DNA of 64,000 nt from an archaeon (GCA_021817005.1 JAKAWJ010000002.1:62001-126000), one strand, 5' to 3'. Shown: positions 25,008-33,914, numbered from the stretch's first letter. The notes: generated by a model not told the origin, from the letters alone. Numbers and translations are program-made.

Positions 25008-25526
25008 TCACTTTGTTACACGCTCAGAGCCGTTTCTTGAAATAATGAGGGTAGGTAACGGAAACTTCGCCTGAGCTATCCGTAAAGCTTGCATTGCAGA
25101 CTCAAATCCTCCATCGTTGACTGCCACAGTAAACACAACGTCCCCCTTCTTGACTCTAGCGGCCAACCCTGTTGGTTTTCCAAAGGAAAGCCGCATTCCC
25201 TGCTGCATTCTATCTGCGCCAGCGAAAGCCATCATCTTGTTTTCACGCAGGATCTGATGTGGATATTTTCTAACTTTGAAGAAATAGTTCTCTTCCCCCA
25301 GCGTGGATAGAATCTTGTGGATAGTCATACGGGTAGATTCTAGCGAATTATGTCGAACCTGCCCGGGGGTTGTAACTACAAGATCCATTTTGTGCACAAA
25401 GGTAGCATTGGCTGAGCCAAAATGAAACTTAGTTATCTTCGAATTGGGTGCCCCCGGTGCATACTCCTTTCGGGTGTAGGGGGGTGTACCAGGAGACCTG
25501 TAACACCTGCCAGGGCGTAGGGGCAT
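25008..25526 (-). CDS. rpl10e: 50S ribosomal protein L10e (L16 family)
   Basis: A 172-residue L10e: MPLRPGRCYRSPGTPPYTRKEY, KITKFHFGSANATF, RKYPHQILRENKMMAFAGAD and the RMQQGMRLSFGKPTG block. It starts the minus-strand run L10e-dph2-csl4-rpoL-RNase III-like-tfs. Confidence 0.96.
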   Translation of the reverse strand: MPLRPGRCYRSPGTPPYTRKEYAPGAPNSKITKFHFGSANATFVHKMDLVVTTPGQVRHNSLESTRMTIHKILSTLGEENYFFKVRKYPHQILRENKMMAFAGADRMQQGMRLSFGKPTGLAARVKKGDVVFTVAVNDGGFESAMQALRIAQAKFPLPTLIISRNGSERVTK

Positions 25527-25569
25527 CTGTTCTTCTTATTTATTATCTATGTGGGTGATTTAGGGATTG

Positions 25570-26751
25570 CTAAGCGGGGCCGTGCCTCAGTATGTATATA
25601 CTCCTCTGAACAATGTTGTCCGGTTTCCTCCATGTAATTGGAAGCCGGATTCCGAACCTCTGAAAATAGGTGTCCATTACCAATCCCGTTCCCTTGAGTA
25701 TTAGCCTTGAATCCGGCACCACAATCCCTCCTTTCGCTTTCCAGACTGGCGTAGTCAAGACGATCCGTCCGGCGTTATCAAGTATTCGAGATAATCCCTT
25801 TAGAGCCTGATTGTAAAATGGCGTCAATTCCCTCATAATCTTCTCGACGTGGCGCTTTTCGGGCGGGCGTTCAAGGATTGGTCCAAGTGGGGGTTCTGTG
25901 ACAATACAATCGAACAATCCCAAGCGCTGAAGCTCATCCTCATGGGTTGCATTCCCACGCATAACCAGATAGGACCGCGCAGAAGTGACAGTATTTGTTG
26001 TGAGCCATTTAAGATTCGCTAATGAGCATGCTACCATTTGGTAGTCTACATCCAAGCCTACCACGGTGAAACCCATATTAGCTGCCTCAAGAAGAATAGT
26101 GCCAGTCCCGCAGAATGGATCAAGCAGTCGAGCGTTCGGCTTGATTGCCTGAGTCAGGTTGATCAAACTGTTTGCAAGCGAGGGTGGCATACTTAGTCGC
26201 GGTCTAGTACACGGCCGAGCAAAGTCTCTCTCTATGAATCCGTCCAAGTCCGGATAGCTGATTGTCCTCCACAGCTCCAGTAATCCACCCCGCCTGACGC
26301 CAAGGAACTCAGTGCCAGAATCAGGAAACCCTTTTCTTATCGCTCTAGTGACCGTTAGCTCCCCAAACCTTGAATATCTAGCAGTGGCATCGACATAAAT
26401 TGACCTTCGGTGGAGAGACTTGATGGTTGTCTGTATTGCCTCTTTAAGGCTTGATTGCTCGCCGGGCGTTAGATTGACTGATATTAGCGCCCATAAGATA
26501 CCGCCTCCTCTTGGTTTCGCAAAGTCGAGCAGAACGTCTTCAAGATTATCGAGGGTGCCAACCGGTTTTGCCACTCGTAGAATAGAGCCATAGTAGAGCG
26601 GATGACGCATCTTCGTGCCACATAGCTTAAAAAAATTCTCACTGCCGGCAACCTTTTCGCACGAAGATGGACACATAACAGCGATGCTCTCAGCGATGGA
26701 GAGGTCCGGGTTGTCTCCTAGCTCGACTATTAGGTCCTGTGCCGATTCCAT
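25570..26751 (-). CDS. tRNA (guanine-10 N2) methyltransferase, Trm-G10/Trm11 type
   Basis: About 393 residues: an N-terminal THUMP-containing region and a C-terminal Rossmann methyltransferase with motif I LLDPFCGTGTILLEAANMG, GLDVDY and the catalytic TEPPLGP in the DPPY position. Archaeal members methylate G10 of tRNA. The ATG at 26751 (MESAQDLIVELG) is chosen because an upstream reading would run into nob1; even so it overlaps the nob1 3' end by 22 bp. The catalytic motif TEPP rather than DPPY is a known family variation. Confidence 0.88.
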   Translation of the reverse strand: MESAQDLIVELGDNPDLSIAESIAVMCPSSCEKVAGSENFFKLCGTKMRHPLYYGSILRVAKPVGTLDNLEDVLLDFAKPRGGGILWALISVNLTPGEQSSLKEAIQTTIKSLHRRSIYVDATARYSRFGELTVTRAIRKGFPDSGTEFLGVRRGGLLELWRTISYPDLDGFIERDFARPCTRPRLSMPPSLANSLINLTQAIKPNARLLDPFCGTGTILLEAANMGFTVVGLDVDYQMVACSLANLKWLTTNTVTSARSYLVMRGNATHEDELQRLGLFDCIVTEPPLGPILERPPEKRHVEKIMRELTPFYNQALKGLSRILDNAGRIVLTTPVWKAKGGIVVPDSRLILKGTGLVMDTYFQRFGIRLPITWRKPDNIVQRSIYILRHGPA

Positions 26752-27233
26752 GGTTTTCTCTTCAACACAACATCGCATGTAAGACACGACTTCTGCCCCC
26801 CAGTGTAAAACCTGTGACAACGCGGGCAATACCACCGCCACTTATACTCCTCGAATCTGGGTTTGCGAAGTGCAACCGTAGAATAACCTAAGCCAATCGA
26901 TGCCGCCACGTTTAGGATGGAATAGTCATCTGAGAATATTGTGACGGAATTGCATTCGCCGTTTGATAAGGAGTGCGCCAGTGCAATAAGAGAAATGTCC
27001 GCTTCTGAAAGCGTCTGCAAATCACCCGTGCTGTCGGCTGCCTCCCTGGCACTTTCGATAGATTCCCGTGAGGGGTCGATGACAATTATTCTATCAGAGT
27101 AAATAGACTCATAAAGTTCAAACGAATATTTACGTGCCTCCTCAACGATAAGTGAGGTAGTAAAATTTCTAGAGGTGAAACCTACCATCCTTGCAACAAT
27201 CGCGGATGTGTCAAGTACAATGCATCTGGTCAT
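26730..27233 (-). CDS. nob1: rRNA endonuclease Nob1
   Basis: A 167-residue Nob1 that makes the final cut at the 3' end of 16S rRNA. The N-terminal PIN domain has VLDTSAIVARM with its first Asp, LSEADISLIALAHS and TIFSDDYSILNVA. A C-terminal zinc ribbon follows: WYCPRCHRFYTGGQKSCLTC. ATG at 27233 is the start, giving MTRCIVLDTS. The 3' end overlaps the methyltransferase gene by 22 bp, so both belong to one RNA-maturation operon. Confidence 0.93.
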   Translation of the reverse strand: MTRCIVLDTSAIVARMVGFTSRNFTTSLIVEEARKYSFELYESIYSDRIIVIDPSRESIESAREAADSTGDLQTLSEADISLIALAHSLSNGECNSVTIFSDDYSILNVAASIGLGYSTVALRKPRFEEYKWRWYCPRCHRFYTGGQKSCLTCDVVLKRKPWNRHRT

Positions 27234-27361
27234 GGGATAGTCCCTTTCCCCGTGCCGTTCAAGGCTCTCCCTAACTTTAGACTTGCAGAGAAGTTGCGGA
27301 TGGACGTCTCTCGATAGCGTTGGGTGCAACTCTCGGTGGGTAAGATTGATTTTGTTAGCTT

Positions 27362-28180
27362 CTAGAGGCCGAGGCCCAACCTCTTACGAAAGAGCTTTTC
27401 CAGTAAGTCAGGTTCGCTCCGGAAAAGTCTAATCGGCACGGGAAAACGTCTGATACTCAGGCTAGAGCTAGGAAAAAGCCCTGACCACTTAACACCATCA
27501 ATCGTAATCGTGAAGGGAAAAGTGTCTACGTTAGTCACCGTTACTACCTTACTTCCATCTATCACTAATGGCCTCATCGCCATATTTATCGCAGCTAGCG
27601 GCGCTAACACCACCACCGAAGCGTCTGGATCAAGTATTGGGCCGCCAGATGAGAGCGAGTACGCCGTAGAGCCAACAGAAGTCGAAATGATTAGGCCATC
27701 CATCCTCCCAGAAAAATCCATCACATGCGGTACCTGCAGTCGAATCGATATCAGACGGCCGGGTGTGGATGGTGTGATAAAAATTTCGTTAGTTGCTGGT
27801 GGACTAGTTGACCGGGGATCCGAACAAATTTCCCCCTGTAACCTCTGAACTAGATAGAACTCCTCTTTCCCTTCTAGGAGCTTATTCAGCGTGCTCCTTA
27901 GAGCCGTTCGCTCGACTTCGGCCAAGAAACCAAGCCGGCCATAATTGACTCCCACAATAAGGGGAGAACTGGTTTGGAACAACTTTGCCGTTTTTAGCAA
28001 TGTTCCATCGCCGCCAAATGTGAAGACTGTATCCACTCCCTGCAGTTCGGATTCGTTTACTTCTGGTAGCTGAAAAACTCCCACGCAGTCAACTCCTTCG
28101 TCCACAAGCAGATTGTAAAAATCTCTGCCTGCGGCGACTGCCTCTGGTATTGGTTTACAAATCACCGTTACCCTTTTCAT
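27362..28180 (-). CDS. nadK: NAD kinase
   Basis: A 272-residue ATP-NAD kinase with TFGGDGTLLKTAK, VNYGRLGFL, NEIFIT and the glycine-rich STSVGSTAYSLSSGGPILDP. It forms NADP from NAD. The ATG at 28180 (MKRVTVICKPIPEAV) is supported by a TATA box 27 nt upstream on the minus strand at 28205-28212. Upstream readings lack family similarity. Confidence 0.95.
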   Translation of the reverse strand: MKRVTVICKPIPEAVAAGRDFYNLLVDEGVDCVGVFQLPEVNESELQGVDTVFTFGGDGTLLKTAKLFQTSSPLIVGVNYGRLGFLAEVERTALRSTLNKLLEGKEEFYLVQRLQGEICSDPRSTSPPATNEIFITPSTPGRLISIRLQVPHVMDFSGRMDGLIISTSVGSTAYSLSSGGPILDPDASVVVLAPLAAINMAMRPLVIDGSKVVTVTNVDTFPFTITIDGVKWSGLFPSSSLSIRRFPVPIRLFRSEPDLLEKLFRKRLGLGL

Positions 28181-28204
28181 TCGTTTAGGAGCTGGTATTT
28201 CGCC

Positions 28205-28212
28205 GTATAAGC
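28205..28212 (-). promoter_or_regulatory. TATA box of nadK
   Basis: GCTTATAC on the minus strand sits 27 nt before the ATG at 28180, consistent with a leaderless transcript. Confidence 0.5.
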
Positions 28213-28281
28213 GTTGACACCCGTTCAAGCTGCTTACAACAAGAATAAATCTCCCGCACACAACGCAGGCCAGAGGCTGAG

Positions 28282-28674
28282 ATGAGCAAACCCGTTGAAG
28301 TTGGCGACTTAAGGGAGGGAGGCTATCTAATGATTGATAATGAGCCATGTAGAATTGTCAGTACCGAGAAAAGCAAGCCTGGTAAACACGGAAGCGCGAA
28401 GGCCCGAATCGTTGCAATTGGAGTCTTCGATGGAGTAAAGAGGAGTATCGTAAACCCCGTCGATACGAGAGTGGACGTCCCAATAATAGAAAAGAAGACG
28501 GGTCAGGTGATTGCAACGCTCGGCCAAAATCAATACCAAATCATGGATCTCGAAACGTTCGAGACGTTTGATTCAGTCGTAGATGAGGGAGAACTAGGCA
28601 GCAGTTTAAAACAGGGCGACGAAGTCGAGTACTGGTTTATTCTAGGCAGGAAAAAGGTTGTAAGGAAGAAGTAA
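28282..28674 (+). CDS. translation factor aIF5A
   Basis: A 130-residue IF5A. The hypusination loop is TEKSKPGKHGSAKARIVAIG with the modified lysine at K35, and the OB-fold C-terminal domain follows. It prevents ribosome stalling at difficult peptide bonds. It is divergent from nadK. SRP54 follows on the same strand after 78 nt. Confidence 0.96.
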   Translation: MSKPVEVGDLREGGYLMIDNEPCRIVSTEKSKPGKHGSAKARIVAIGVFDGVKRSIVNPVDTRVDVPIIEKKTGQVIATLGQNQYQIMDLETFETFDSVVDEGELGSSLKQGDEVEYWFILGRKKVVRKK

Positions 28675-28752
28675 AAACCGATATGTCCCCTGTGACCAGA
28701 CCAGGCTTGCCACGGTAATTGTGGAAGATTATGAGAGGGGAGGGGACAAGCA

Positions 28753-30078
28753 ATTTCATTTCTAGGTAGTCTAGGTGACTCGCTGCGTTCTCTGATTGAA
28801 AAGCTGAGTAGGCAGCCCAGCCTCGACCAACGCCAAATCGGCCAGTTTGTCAACGAGTTAGAACGTGCATTAATCGCGGCTGACGTAAACCTCGAGACTG
28901 TTTCGAGGCTGGGCGCGAATATCAAAAACAAGATGCTCACGGAGGAACCCCCTCCGGGTGTGACCAAGCGCGACTACATGGTTAAATTGATTTACGACGA
29001 GTTGGTTTCGCTTCTCGGCGGTGAACAAAAGCGAACTGTGTGGCCAGATCGCGACAAACCATACGTAGTACTGCTTCTCGGCCTCCAGGGCTCGGGAAAG
29101 ACGACCACGGCAGCAAAAATTGCTAGGTTTTATTTGAAGCGTTCATATAAGGCGGGGCTCATAGCGGCCGACACGTTTAGACCTGGAGCCAAAGAACAAC
29201 TTAAACAGCTTGGTGAGAAACTGGGAGCGCCTGTCTATACGAGTGACGGCAATTCCGTAAGAATTTCGGTTGATGGTGTATCATATCTCAAGCGGCAAGG
29301 ATGCAACCTGATTATTATTGATACGACTGGTCGACATAAAGAGGAGGAGGAGCTCCTGCGTGAGATGGCCGTCATGAATAAAGAAGTGGGACCAGACGCC
29401 GTCTTCCTAGTCCTGGACGGTACTATTGGACAGCTGGCCAAGCCGCAGGCGGAGGCTTTCTCAAAGGTGGCCTCTATCGGATTTATTGTGATAACCAAGC
29501 TGGACGGAACTGCTAAGGGAGGGGGTGCGATTTCCGCCACGGTTGCAACAGGTGCCCCTATAGCCTTTGTCGGTACTGGTGAGGGCATCGATGATCTCGA
29601 AGTCTTTGACCCTCCCTCATTCATAAGCAGACTGCTTGGATTGGGAGATATCAAAGCTCTTGCGGAACGGGTAAAGGATGCCCAGATTAGCGAAAAGAGA
29701 TTCGAGCAAATTATTGGTACGGGTAAGCTTACGCTTGCAGATTTTGAATATTACATCGATTCCATGGACAAGATGGGTTCACTCGCAAAATTCTTCTCCC
29801 TCCTTCCTGGACTAAGCAATGTACCCCCCGAAATGATGAGGAATGCTGAGACGGACATGAGGCGCTGGAAAACCATCCTCAATTCGATGACCAAGTTGGA
29901 GAAGGTCCGACCAGAGTTGCTGGGTGCATCTAGAGTCAAAAGGATAGCCGTGGGCGCCGGAGCGAACACCGACGAAGTAAAGGCTCTGCTAAGAAGATAC
30001 GAAACGATGAAAACCCAAATGAAAATGATGAAACGCAACAGGACTCTTTTGAGAAAGCTTTCTAGCTATAAAGCTTGA
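28753..30078 (+). CDS. srp54: signal recognition particle GTPase SRP54, likely ATT start
   Basis: SRP54 binds signal sequences and SRP RNA. The GTPase motifs are intact: LLGLQGSGKTTTAAK, ADTFRPGAKEQL, DTTGRH and TKLDGTAKGGG. A methionine-rich C-terminal M domain follows (MMRNAETDMRR, MKTQMKMMKR). The first ATG, 28933, would delete the N domain. In frame upstream the reading is LGSLGDSLRSLIEKLS...ELERALIAADVNLETV, a proper N domain, and a TGA closes the frame at 28732-28734. Between stop and ATG there is no ATG, GTG or TTG. ATT at 28753 lies 9 nt after GGAGG (28739-28743), which matches the 16S 3' end, and gives 441 residues, the usual archaeal length. A single-base error in the G-run is the alternative. 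Confidence 0.85.
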   Translation: MSFLGSLGDSLRSLIEKLSRQPSLDQRQIGQFVNELERALIAADVNLETVSRLGANIKNKMLTEEPPPGVTKRDYMVKLIYDELVSLLGGEQKRTVWPDRDKPYVVLLLGLQGSGKTTTAAKIARFYLKRSYKAGLIAADTFRPGAKEQLKQLGEKLGAPVYTSDGNSVRISVDGVSYLKRQGCNLIIIDTTGRHKEEEELLREMAVMNKEVGPDAVFLVLDGTIGQLAKPQAEAFSKVASIGFIVITKLDGTAKGGGAISATVATGAPIAFVGTGEGIDDLEVFDPPSFISRLLGLGDIKALAERVKDAQISEKRFEQIIGTGKLTLADFEYYIDSMDKMGSLAKFFSLLPGLSNVPPEMMRNAETDMRRWKTILNSMTKLEKVRPELLGASRVKRIAVGAGANTDEVKALLRRYETMKTQMKMMKRNRTLLRKLSSYKA

Positions 30079-30081
30079 ATC

Positions 30082-31278
30082 TTGTATGCTATGGTAACAA
30101 TTCAGACCATCTCGGATAAGGATTTGATGAAGATAGAGCGCTTTACTGCGGCCCATACTGTATGCGAGCGATGCAGAGCGGCGTGCGCAACCCAAGGAGG
30201 AGCAAGCAAGAATATTGAACAGGTTAACAAGGAATGCATTGTTTGCGGTAGATTGCGGGACGCGACGCTGACTGACAATATCATTCGTGCTATAGCTTCT
30301 GAAGGCTACGAGTGGGATTCCTTCAGAATCAGCGTTGTGATCCCGCGGTTGGGTTCGTCTTATTCCCAAGATGAACTAGAAGCGTATGATTTGCTTCGTC
30401 AGTTCACAAAATCAGACATCAAACGGGATACGGGTCAAAAGTTGGAAACGAAGTTGAACAAACCCGTGAATACTGATATGCCAGACCTAGACATCATATT
30501 ATCTTCCTCGGGTGAAATCAAACTTGAGGGGGCTCCGATATACATACAAGGAAAGTATCATAAACACATGCAATGGGTCTCACAATCAGTTTGGTTCTGC
30601 AACGATTGTGGAGGCCGGGGGTGTATAGAATGTGGTTTCCGCGGTCGTCACTACGCATCATCTATAGATGAGATTATTCTCACTCCTTTAACATCTGTTT
30701 TCCGCGGACAGAGTGCCCTGCTCCATGCTGGTGGTCGCGAAGATGTTGATGTTTTGGTAAAGGGGAACGGAAGGCCCTTTGTTGCTCAAGTAGTAAACCC
30801 GCATAGAAGAAAAGTAGAGCTATCCCAAGTGCGGGAAATTATTAATGAATATGCGAGAGGGATTGCAGATGTAACTGATCTGCAAATCACCGGCAAATCC
30901 AGTGTAAGGGAGCTAAAAGTTGCTTCCGAGTCGGGGGAAAAGACGTACACTGGAGTGATCAGAGTTCAGTCAGAAGTGACTCGGTCAAGAGTCGAGGACG
31001 TTGCCAAACAAATGCGCGGAATAGTATTACAGCAAGCCACACCATTCCGTGTTCTCAGTAGACGGGCCAATCTCAGGCGCATGAAACATATTATTTCTGT
31101 TGATTTGAACCTGTTAGAGCCGCGGACCCTGGGCTTTGTTGTCAAATGTCAGGGAGGCACGTATATAAAAGAATTTATAAGCGGCGATGATGGTAGAACG
31201 AATCCAAGTATAGCAGGTGCGTTACACACTCCTGCAGTATGCATCGAGCTGTGCTTGATGGATGTGTGTCATAAATGA
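30082..31278 (+). CDS. pus10: tRNA pseudouridine synthase Pus10
   Basis: A 398-residue Pus10 (tRNA psi54/psi55 synthase). The N-terminal zinc/THUMP-like part has VCERCRAACA and ECIVCG. The catalytic core is LHAGGREDVDVLVKGNGRPF, where the Asp in REDVDV is catalytic. RRANLRRMKHI and the C-terminal strand VKCQGGTYIKEFISGDDGRTNPS complete the fold. The start is TTG 30082 or ATG 30091; the latter is at leaderless distance from CTATAAAG at 30065. It lies 3 nt after srp54. Confidence 0.93.
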   Translation: MYAMVTIQTISDKDLMKIERFTAAHTVCERCRAACATQGGASKNIEQVNKECIVCGRLRDATLTDNIIRAIASEGYEWDSFRISVVIPRLGSSYSQDELEAYDLLRQFTKSDIKRDTGQKLETKLNKPVNTDMPDLDIILSSSGEIKLEGAPIYIQGKYHKHMQWVSQSVWFCNDCGGRGCIECGFRGRHYASSIDEIILTPLTSVFRGQSALLHAGGREDVDVLVKGNGRPFVAQVVNPHRRKVELSQVREIINEYARGIADVTDLQITGKSSVRELKVASESGEKTYTGVIRVQSEVTRSRVEDVAKQMRGIVLQQATPFRVLSRRANLRRMKHIISVDLNLLEPRTLGFVVKCQGGTYIKEFISGDDGRTNPSIAGALHTPAVCIELCLMDVCHK

Positions 31279-31571
31279 CTCGATCAAAGGGGCTGCGCAA
31301 CAGGTCTAGATCATTACTGAGAAAGCCTGCGCGAAAGCGGGGCCTTCCATCGCCTGCCGTCATGCTCCGGAGATTCTCAGTGGGGGAAAAAGTGGTTCTT
31401 GACATAGAGCCTAGCGTCCATAAGGGGATGCCTCACAGAAGATTCCAAGGAAAAATTGGGGAGGTTGTGGAATCAAGAGGAAGGTCGTATGTGATCAAAG
31501 TCCCAATGCATCCTGAAGAGCGTTATCTTACTGTCAGGCCAGCCCACCTGAAAAGATTTGGTAGCAGCTGA
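31275..31571 (+). CDS. rpl21e: 50S ribosomal protein L21e
   Basis: A 98-residue L21e: GLRNRSRSLLRKPARKRGLPS, FSVGEKVVLDIEPSVHKGMPH, RFQGKIGEVVESRGRSYVI. It overlaps the pus10 stop by 4 nt and precedes rpoF, a conserved archaeal order. Confidence 0.96.
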   Translation: MTRSKGLRNRSRSLLRKPARKRGLPSPAVMLRRFSVGEKVVLDIEPSVHKGMPHRRFQGKIGEVVESRGRSYVIKVPMHPEERYLTVRPAHLKRFGSS

Positions 31572-31577
31572 AAGAAA

Positions 31578-31907
31578 TTGGCGCGTAAACTCGTTACTCA
31601 GCAACCGATTACCTCATCAGAAGCTAAGGAGCTGCTAGAAGTGAACGTCGACGAAAACACCAGATTGAATCCAAAAATCCAGATGTTGCTGCAGTCACTC
31701 TCTCTAACTGTAAGACTGGATGAAAAACGAGCCCTAGAGTTAAAGGCAAAGTTGCTCCAAGAGGGCCTGTCAGATAGAACGGCCTGTCAGCTAGTTGACG
31801 TCTTACCTCTATCAGACACAGAAATCGTGGCCGTCGCCGGTTCCGACCCAACTGTCCTTTCTAAAAAAGAAAGAATCCTCTCACTAATTAAGGAATCCCG
31901 AGAGTAG
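31578..31907 (+). CDS. rpoF: RNA polymerase subunit F (Rpo4)
   Basis: A 109-residue RpoF/Rpb4 homologue that forms the stalk with RpoE. The helical body LPLSDTEIVAVAGSDP with the HRDC-like end KKERILSLIKE is characteristic. The start codon is TTG, 6 nt after the L21e stop. Confidence 0.92.
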   Translation: MARKLVTQQPITSSEAKELLEVNVDENTRLNPKIQMLLQSLSLTVRLDEKRALELKAKLLQEGLSDRTACQLVDVLPLSDTEIVAVAGSDPTVLSKKERILSLIKESRE

Positions 31908-31926
31908 GAGTTGTCGCCCCACTCTT

Positions 31927-32529
31927 ATGACCGTCGAACCCAGACGAGGATTTAGAGATGAGTACTTCTACGTTCTAGATTTCTTACCAGCTGGCTCTCC
32001 ATCAGACCAACGTCCGCAGCACCTGCGCGAGTCGGTCGCCCAAGTTGTCGGCGAAGAGTATTTTTCACTTCTTGAGGTGGTACCATTGCCTGGTATTTCC
32101 CTCAAAACAGGTGACAGGATCTTGGTGGGCAAAAGCCAAGAAGACAGGGTGTATTCACAGGTACTGAAGGTGAGGAGAGCTATTACTTATTCGGATTTAT
32201 CCATGGTGGCTCGTAAGGAGCTTGAAAATATATTGGAAATGGTAGTTGATATAAACGAAGCAAAATTTGTGGATTTCTTCAATACTGCCCAGCCTTTGAC
32301 CGTAAAGATGCACCAACTTGAACTTATACCCGGCATTGGTAAGAAACTGATGTGGGAGATTCTTGGAGAACGGGAAAAAGCAAAGTTTACCAGCTTGGAA
32401 GACCTCCAAAACCGGGTGAAGGTTGCGTCTTTGAAGCATAAAATAGTAGAGCGAATTTTAAAGGAGCTTGAAGGTAACGAAAAATACAATGTTTTCGTTG
32501 CTCACCAATACCCTCAGTCCTGGACGTGA
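31927..32529 (+). CDS. DUF655 family RNA-binding-type protein
   Basis: A 200-residue DUF655 protein. The N-terminal part (DEYFYVLDFLPAG, YFSLLEVVPLPG) resembles an OB/S1-like fold, and a helix-hairpin-helix lies in HQLELIPGIGKKLMWEILGERE. The gene is regularly found between rpoF and ksgA in archaea, and its function is not established. A nucleic-acid-binding role is inferred from the HhH motif. Confidence 0.85.
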   Translation: MTVEPRRGFRDEYFYVLDFLPAGSPSDQRPQHLRESVAQVVGEEYFSLLEVVPLPGISLKTGDRILVGKSQEDRVYSQVLKVRRAITYSDLSMVARKELENILEMVVDINEAKFVDFFNTAQPLTVKMHQLELIPGIGKKLMWEILGEREKAKFTSLEDLQNRVKVASLKHKIVERILKELEGNEKYNVFVAHQYPQSWT

Positions 32530-32542
32530 CACCGAGCTTTTA

Positions 32543-33298
32543 ATGCGCACCTCGCGGAGATACAGGAGCCAGCACTTTCTGGTTAGTTCTGAAGTACTGG
32601 CTTTACTTGAGCCGGAAGTTCAGCCGCGTTGCCAAGCTGTGGAAGTTGGTGCGGGAAAGGGGTTTCTGACCGAGTGGCTAGCTGGAATATGTTCTCATGT
32701 AATTGCGATTGAAATAGATCCGTTCCTGTGTGAGACGTTAAGGATGAACTTGGGAGATCGCTGTGATATTGTATGTGCAAATGTGTTTGACATTTCCCTT
32801 CCCGCGACATCTCTTGTGGTTTCCTCCGTACCCTATTCGGTGTCGACCAGACTCTTGCTAAAACTCTTTGAGGAAGGAGAGTCTTGGCAGAAGTCCATTC
32901 TTATCCTGCAAAGAGAGTTTGTTCAGAAGCTCACTGCACGGCCCGGATCCTTGAACTATCGAAGAATAAGCGCGATTGCAACTAGTGGCTGGATAATTCG
33001 CGTAATCGGAGCTGTGCCCCGCGCGTGGTTCAGACCTCCCCCAAAAGTGGATTCCGTTGCTGTAACGCTGGAGTGGAGAGTAAGGAAGCCCGCAAAGGAG
33101 CTAAGGAAGGTGGTAGAGACCACAACTATTCTGTTCAATTACAGGAACAGGTCGCTACAGGCTGCACTGCGCGAATCGGGGCTTGCACGCAGAGTATCAT
33201 GCCTGCCCTCTGATGCTGGCGAAAAGCTCAAGCGCAGAGTTTCTAGTTTAGAAAGCCAAGACTTTTGGCAGATAGCTCTTGAGTGGATACGTGAATAG
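32543..33298 (+). CDS. ksgA: 16S rRNA adenine dimethyltransferase KsgA/Dim1
   Basis: A 251-residue methyltransferase that dimethylates the two adjacent adenines of helix 45. It begins RTSRRYRSQHFLVSSEVL, with motif I EVGAGKGFLTEWLAG, AIEIDPFL and the catalytic SSVPYSVSTRLL in place of NLPYxxST. ATG at 32543 follows the DUF655 stop by 13 nt; upstream starts would overlap DUF655. The Asn-to-Ser change in the catalytic N-x-P-Y is unusual. Confidence 0.88.
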   Translation: MRTSRRYRSQHFLVSSEVLALLEPEVQPRCQAVEVGAGKGFLTEWLAGICSHVIAIEIDPFLCETLRMNLGDRCDIVCANVFDISLPATSLVVSSVPYSVSTRLLLKLFEEGESWQKSILILQREFVQKLTARPGSLNYRRISAIATSGWIIRVIGAVPRAWFRPPPKVDSVAVTLEWRVRKPAKELRKVVETTTILFNYRNRSLQAALRESGLARRVSCLPSDAGEKLKRRVSSLESQDFWQIALEWIRE

Positions 33299-33914
33299 GC
33301 GTGGAATCGTTGAGAGAGTGCTCGCTTATGTACCATCTTCTGATACTTACATGTTAGCGGATTACGTATCTAGGCTTCCACGTGTTGACGCTGCAGTGGA
33401 GCTTGGTGTCGGAAACGGGATTGTCTCGCTTAGTCTCTCCGAGATTGCAAATAGAGTTCAAGCATACGATACAAGCATCTTTTCAATCGTAGAGTCGCGC
33501 AAAAATATCCTTGTTCGCAGGAAGCAAAACGTTATCAGGCTACAATTAGGAGAAGGTCGTAAAGGAAGACGGGTTTCACTTGTTGTCGCGAATCCGCCGT
33601 ACTTGCCGCAGCCCCCCACTTTCCGCCAAGACGCGGCAGATCTCGCCTGGAATGGTGGACCAGATGGGTCAAGAGTCACCCAAAGGATGATTCTAGTTGC
33701 CTCAAAAAGACTGAAAGAGGGCGGCCACCTAATCATGATTGTCAGCACGTTGCAAAATCTTGCGGTCATTACCCGGTCACTTCACGCTAACGGATTCAAA
33801 TTCCGAACCGCAGATAAATGCAAGAGTTTTTACGAAGAACTTCGCGTCTTAGATTGTGAGAAAATCAAATCCGCCAGCTCTCAGGGTCGTTTTCGTCGGC
33901 TGCGAAACTCCTGA
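33279..33914 (+). CDS. HemK/Mtq2-like N5-glutamine methyltransferase
   Basis: A 211-residue methyltransferase with motif I AAVELGVGNGIVSLSL and the diagnostic VVANPPYLPQP. The NPPY motif, plus the WNGGPDGSRV block, places it with HemK/Mtq2 enzymes that modify the GGQ glutamine of release factors. aRF1 is encoded in this window at 40148-41377 and is the likely substrate. Eukaryotic Mtq2 needs Trm112, and a Trm112-like gene lies at 4928-5209. It overlaps ksgA by 20 bp and the SpoU gene by 59 bp. Confidence 0.85.
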   Translation: MSGYVNRRGIVERVLAYVPSSDTYMLADYVSRLPRVDAAVELGVGNGIVSLSLSEIANRVQAYDTSIFSIVESRKNILVRRKQNVIRLQLGEGRKGRRVSLVVANPPYLPQPPTFRQDAADLAWNGGPDGSRVTQRMILVASKRLKEGGHLIMIVSTLQNLAVITRSLHANGFKFRTADKCKSFYEELRVLDCEKIKSASSQGRFRRLRNS

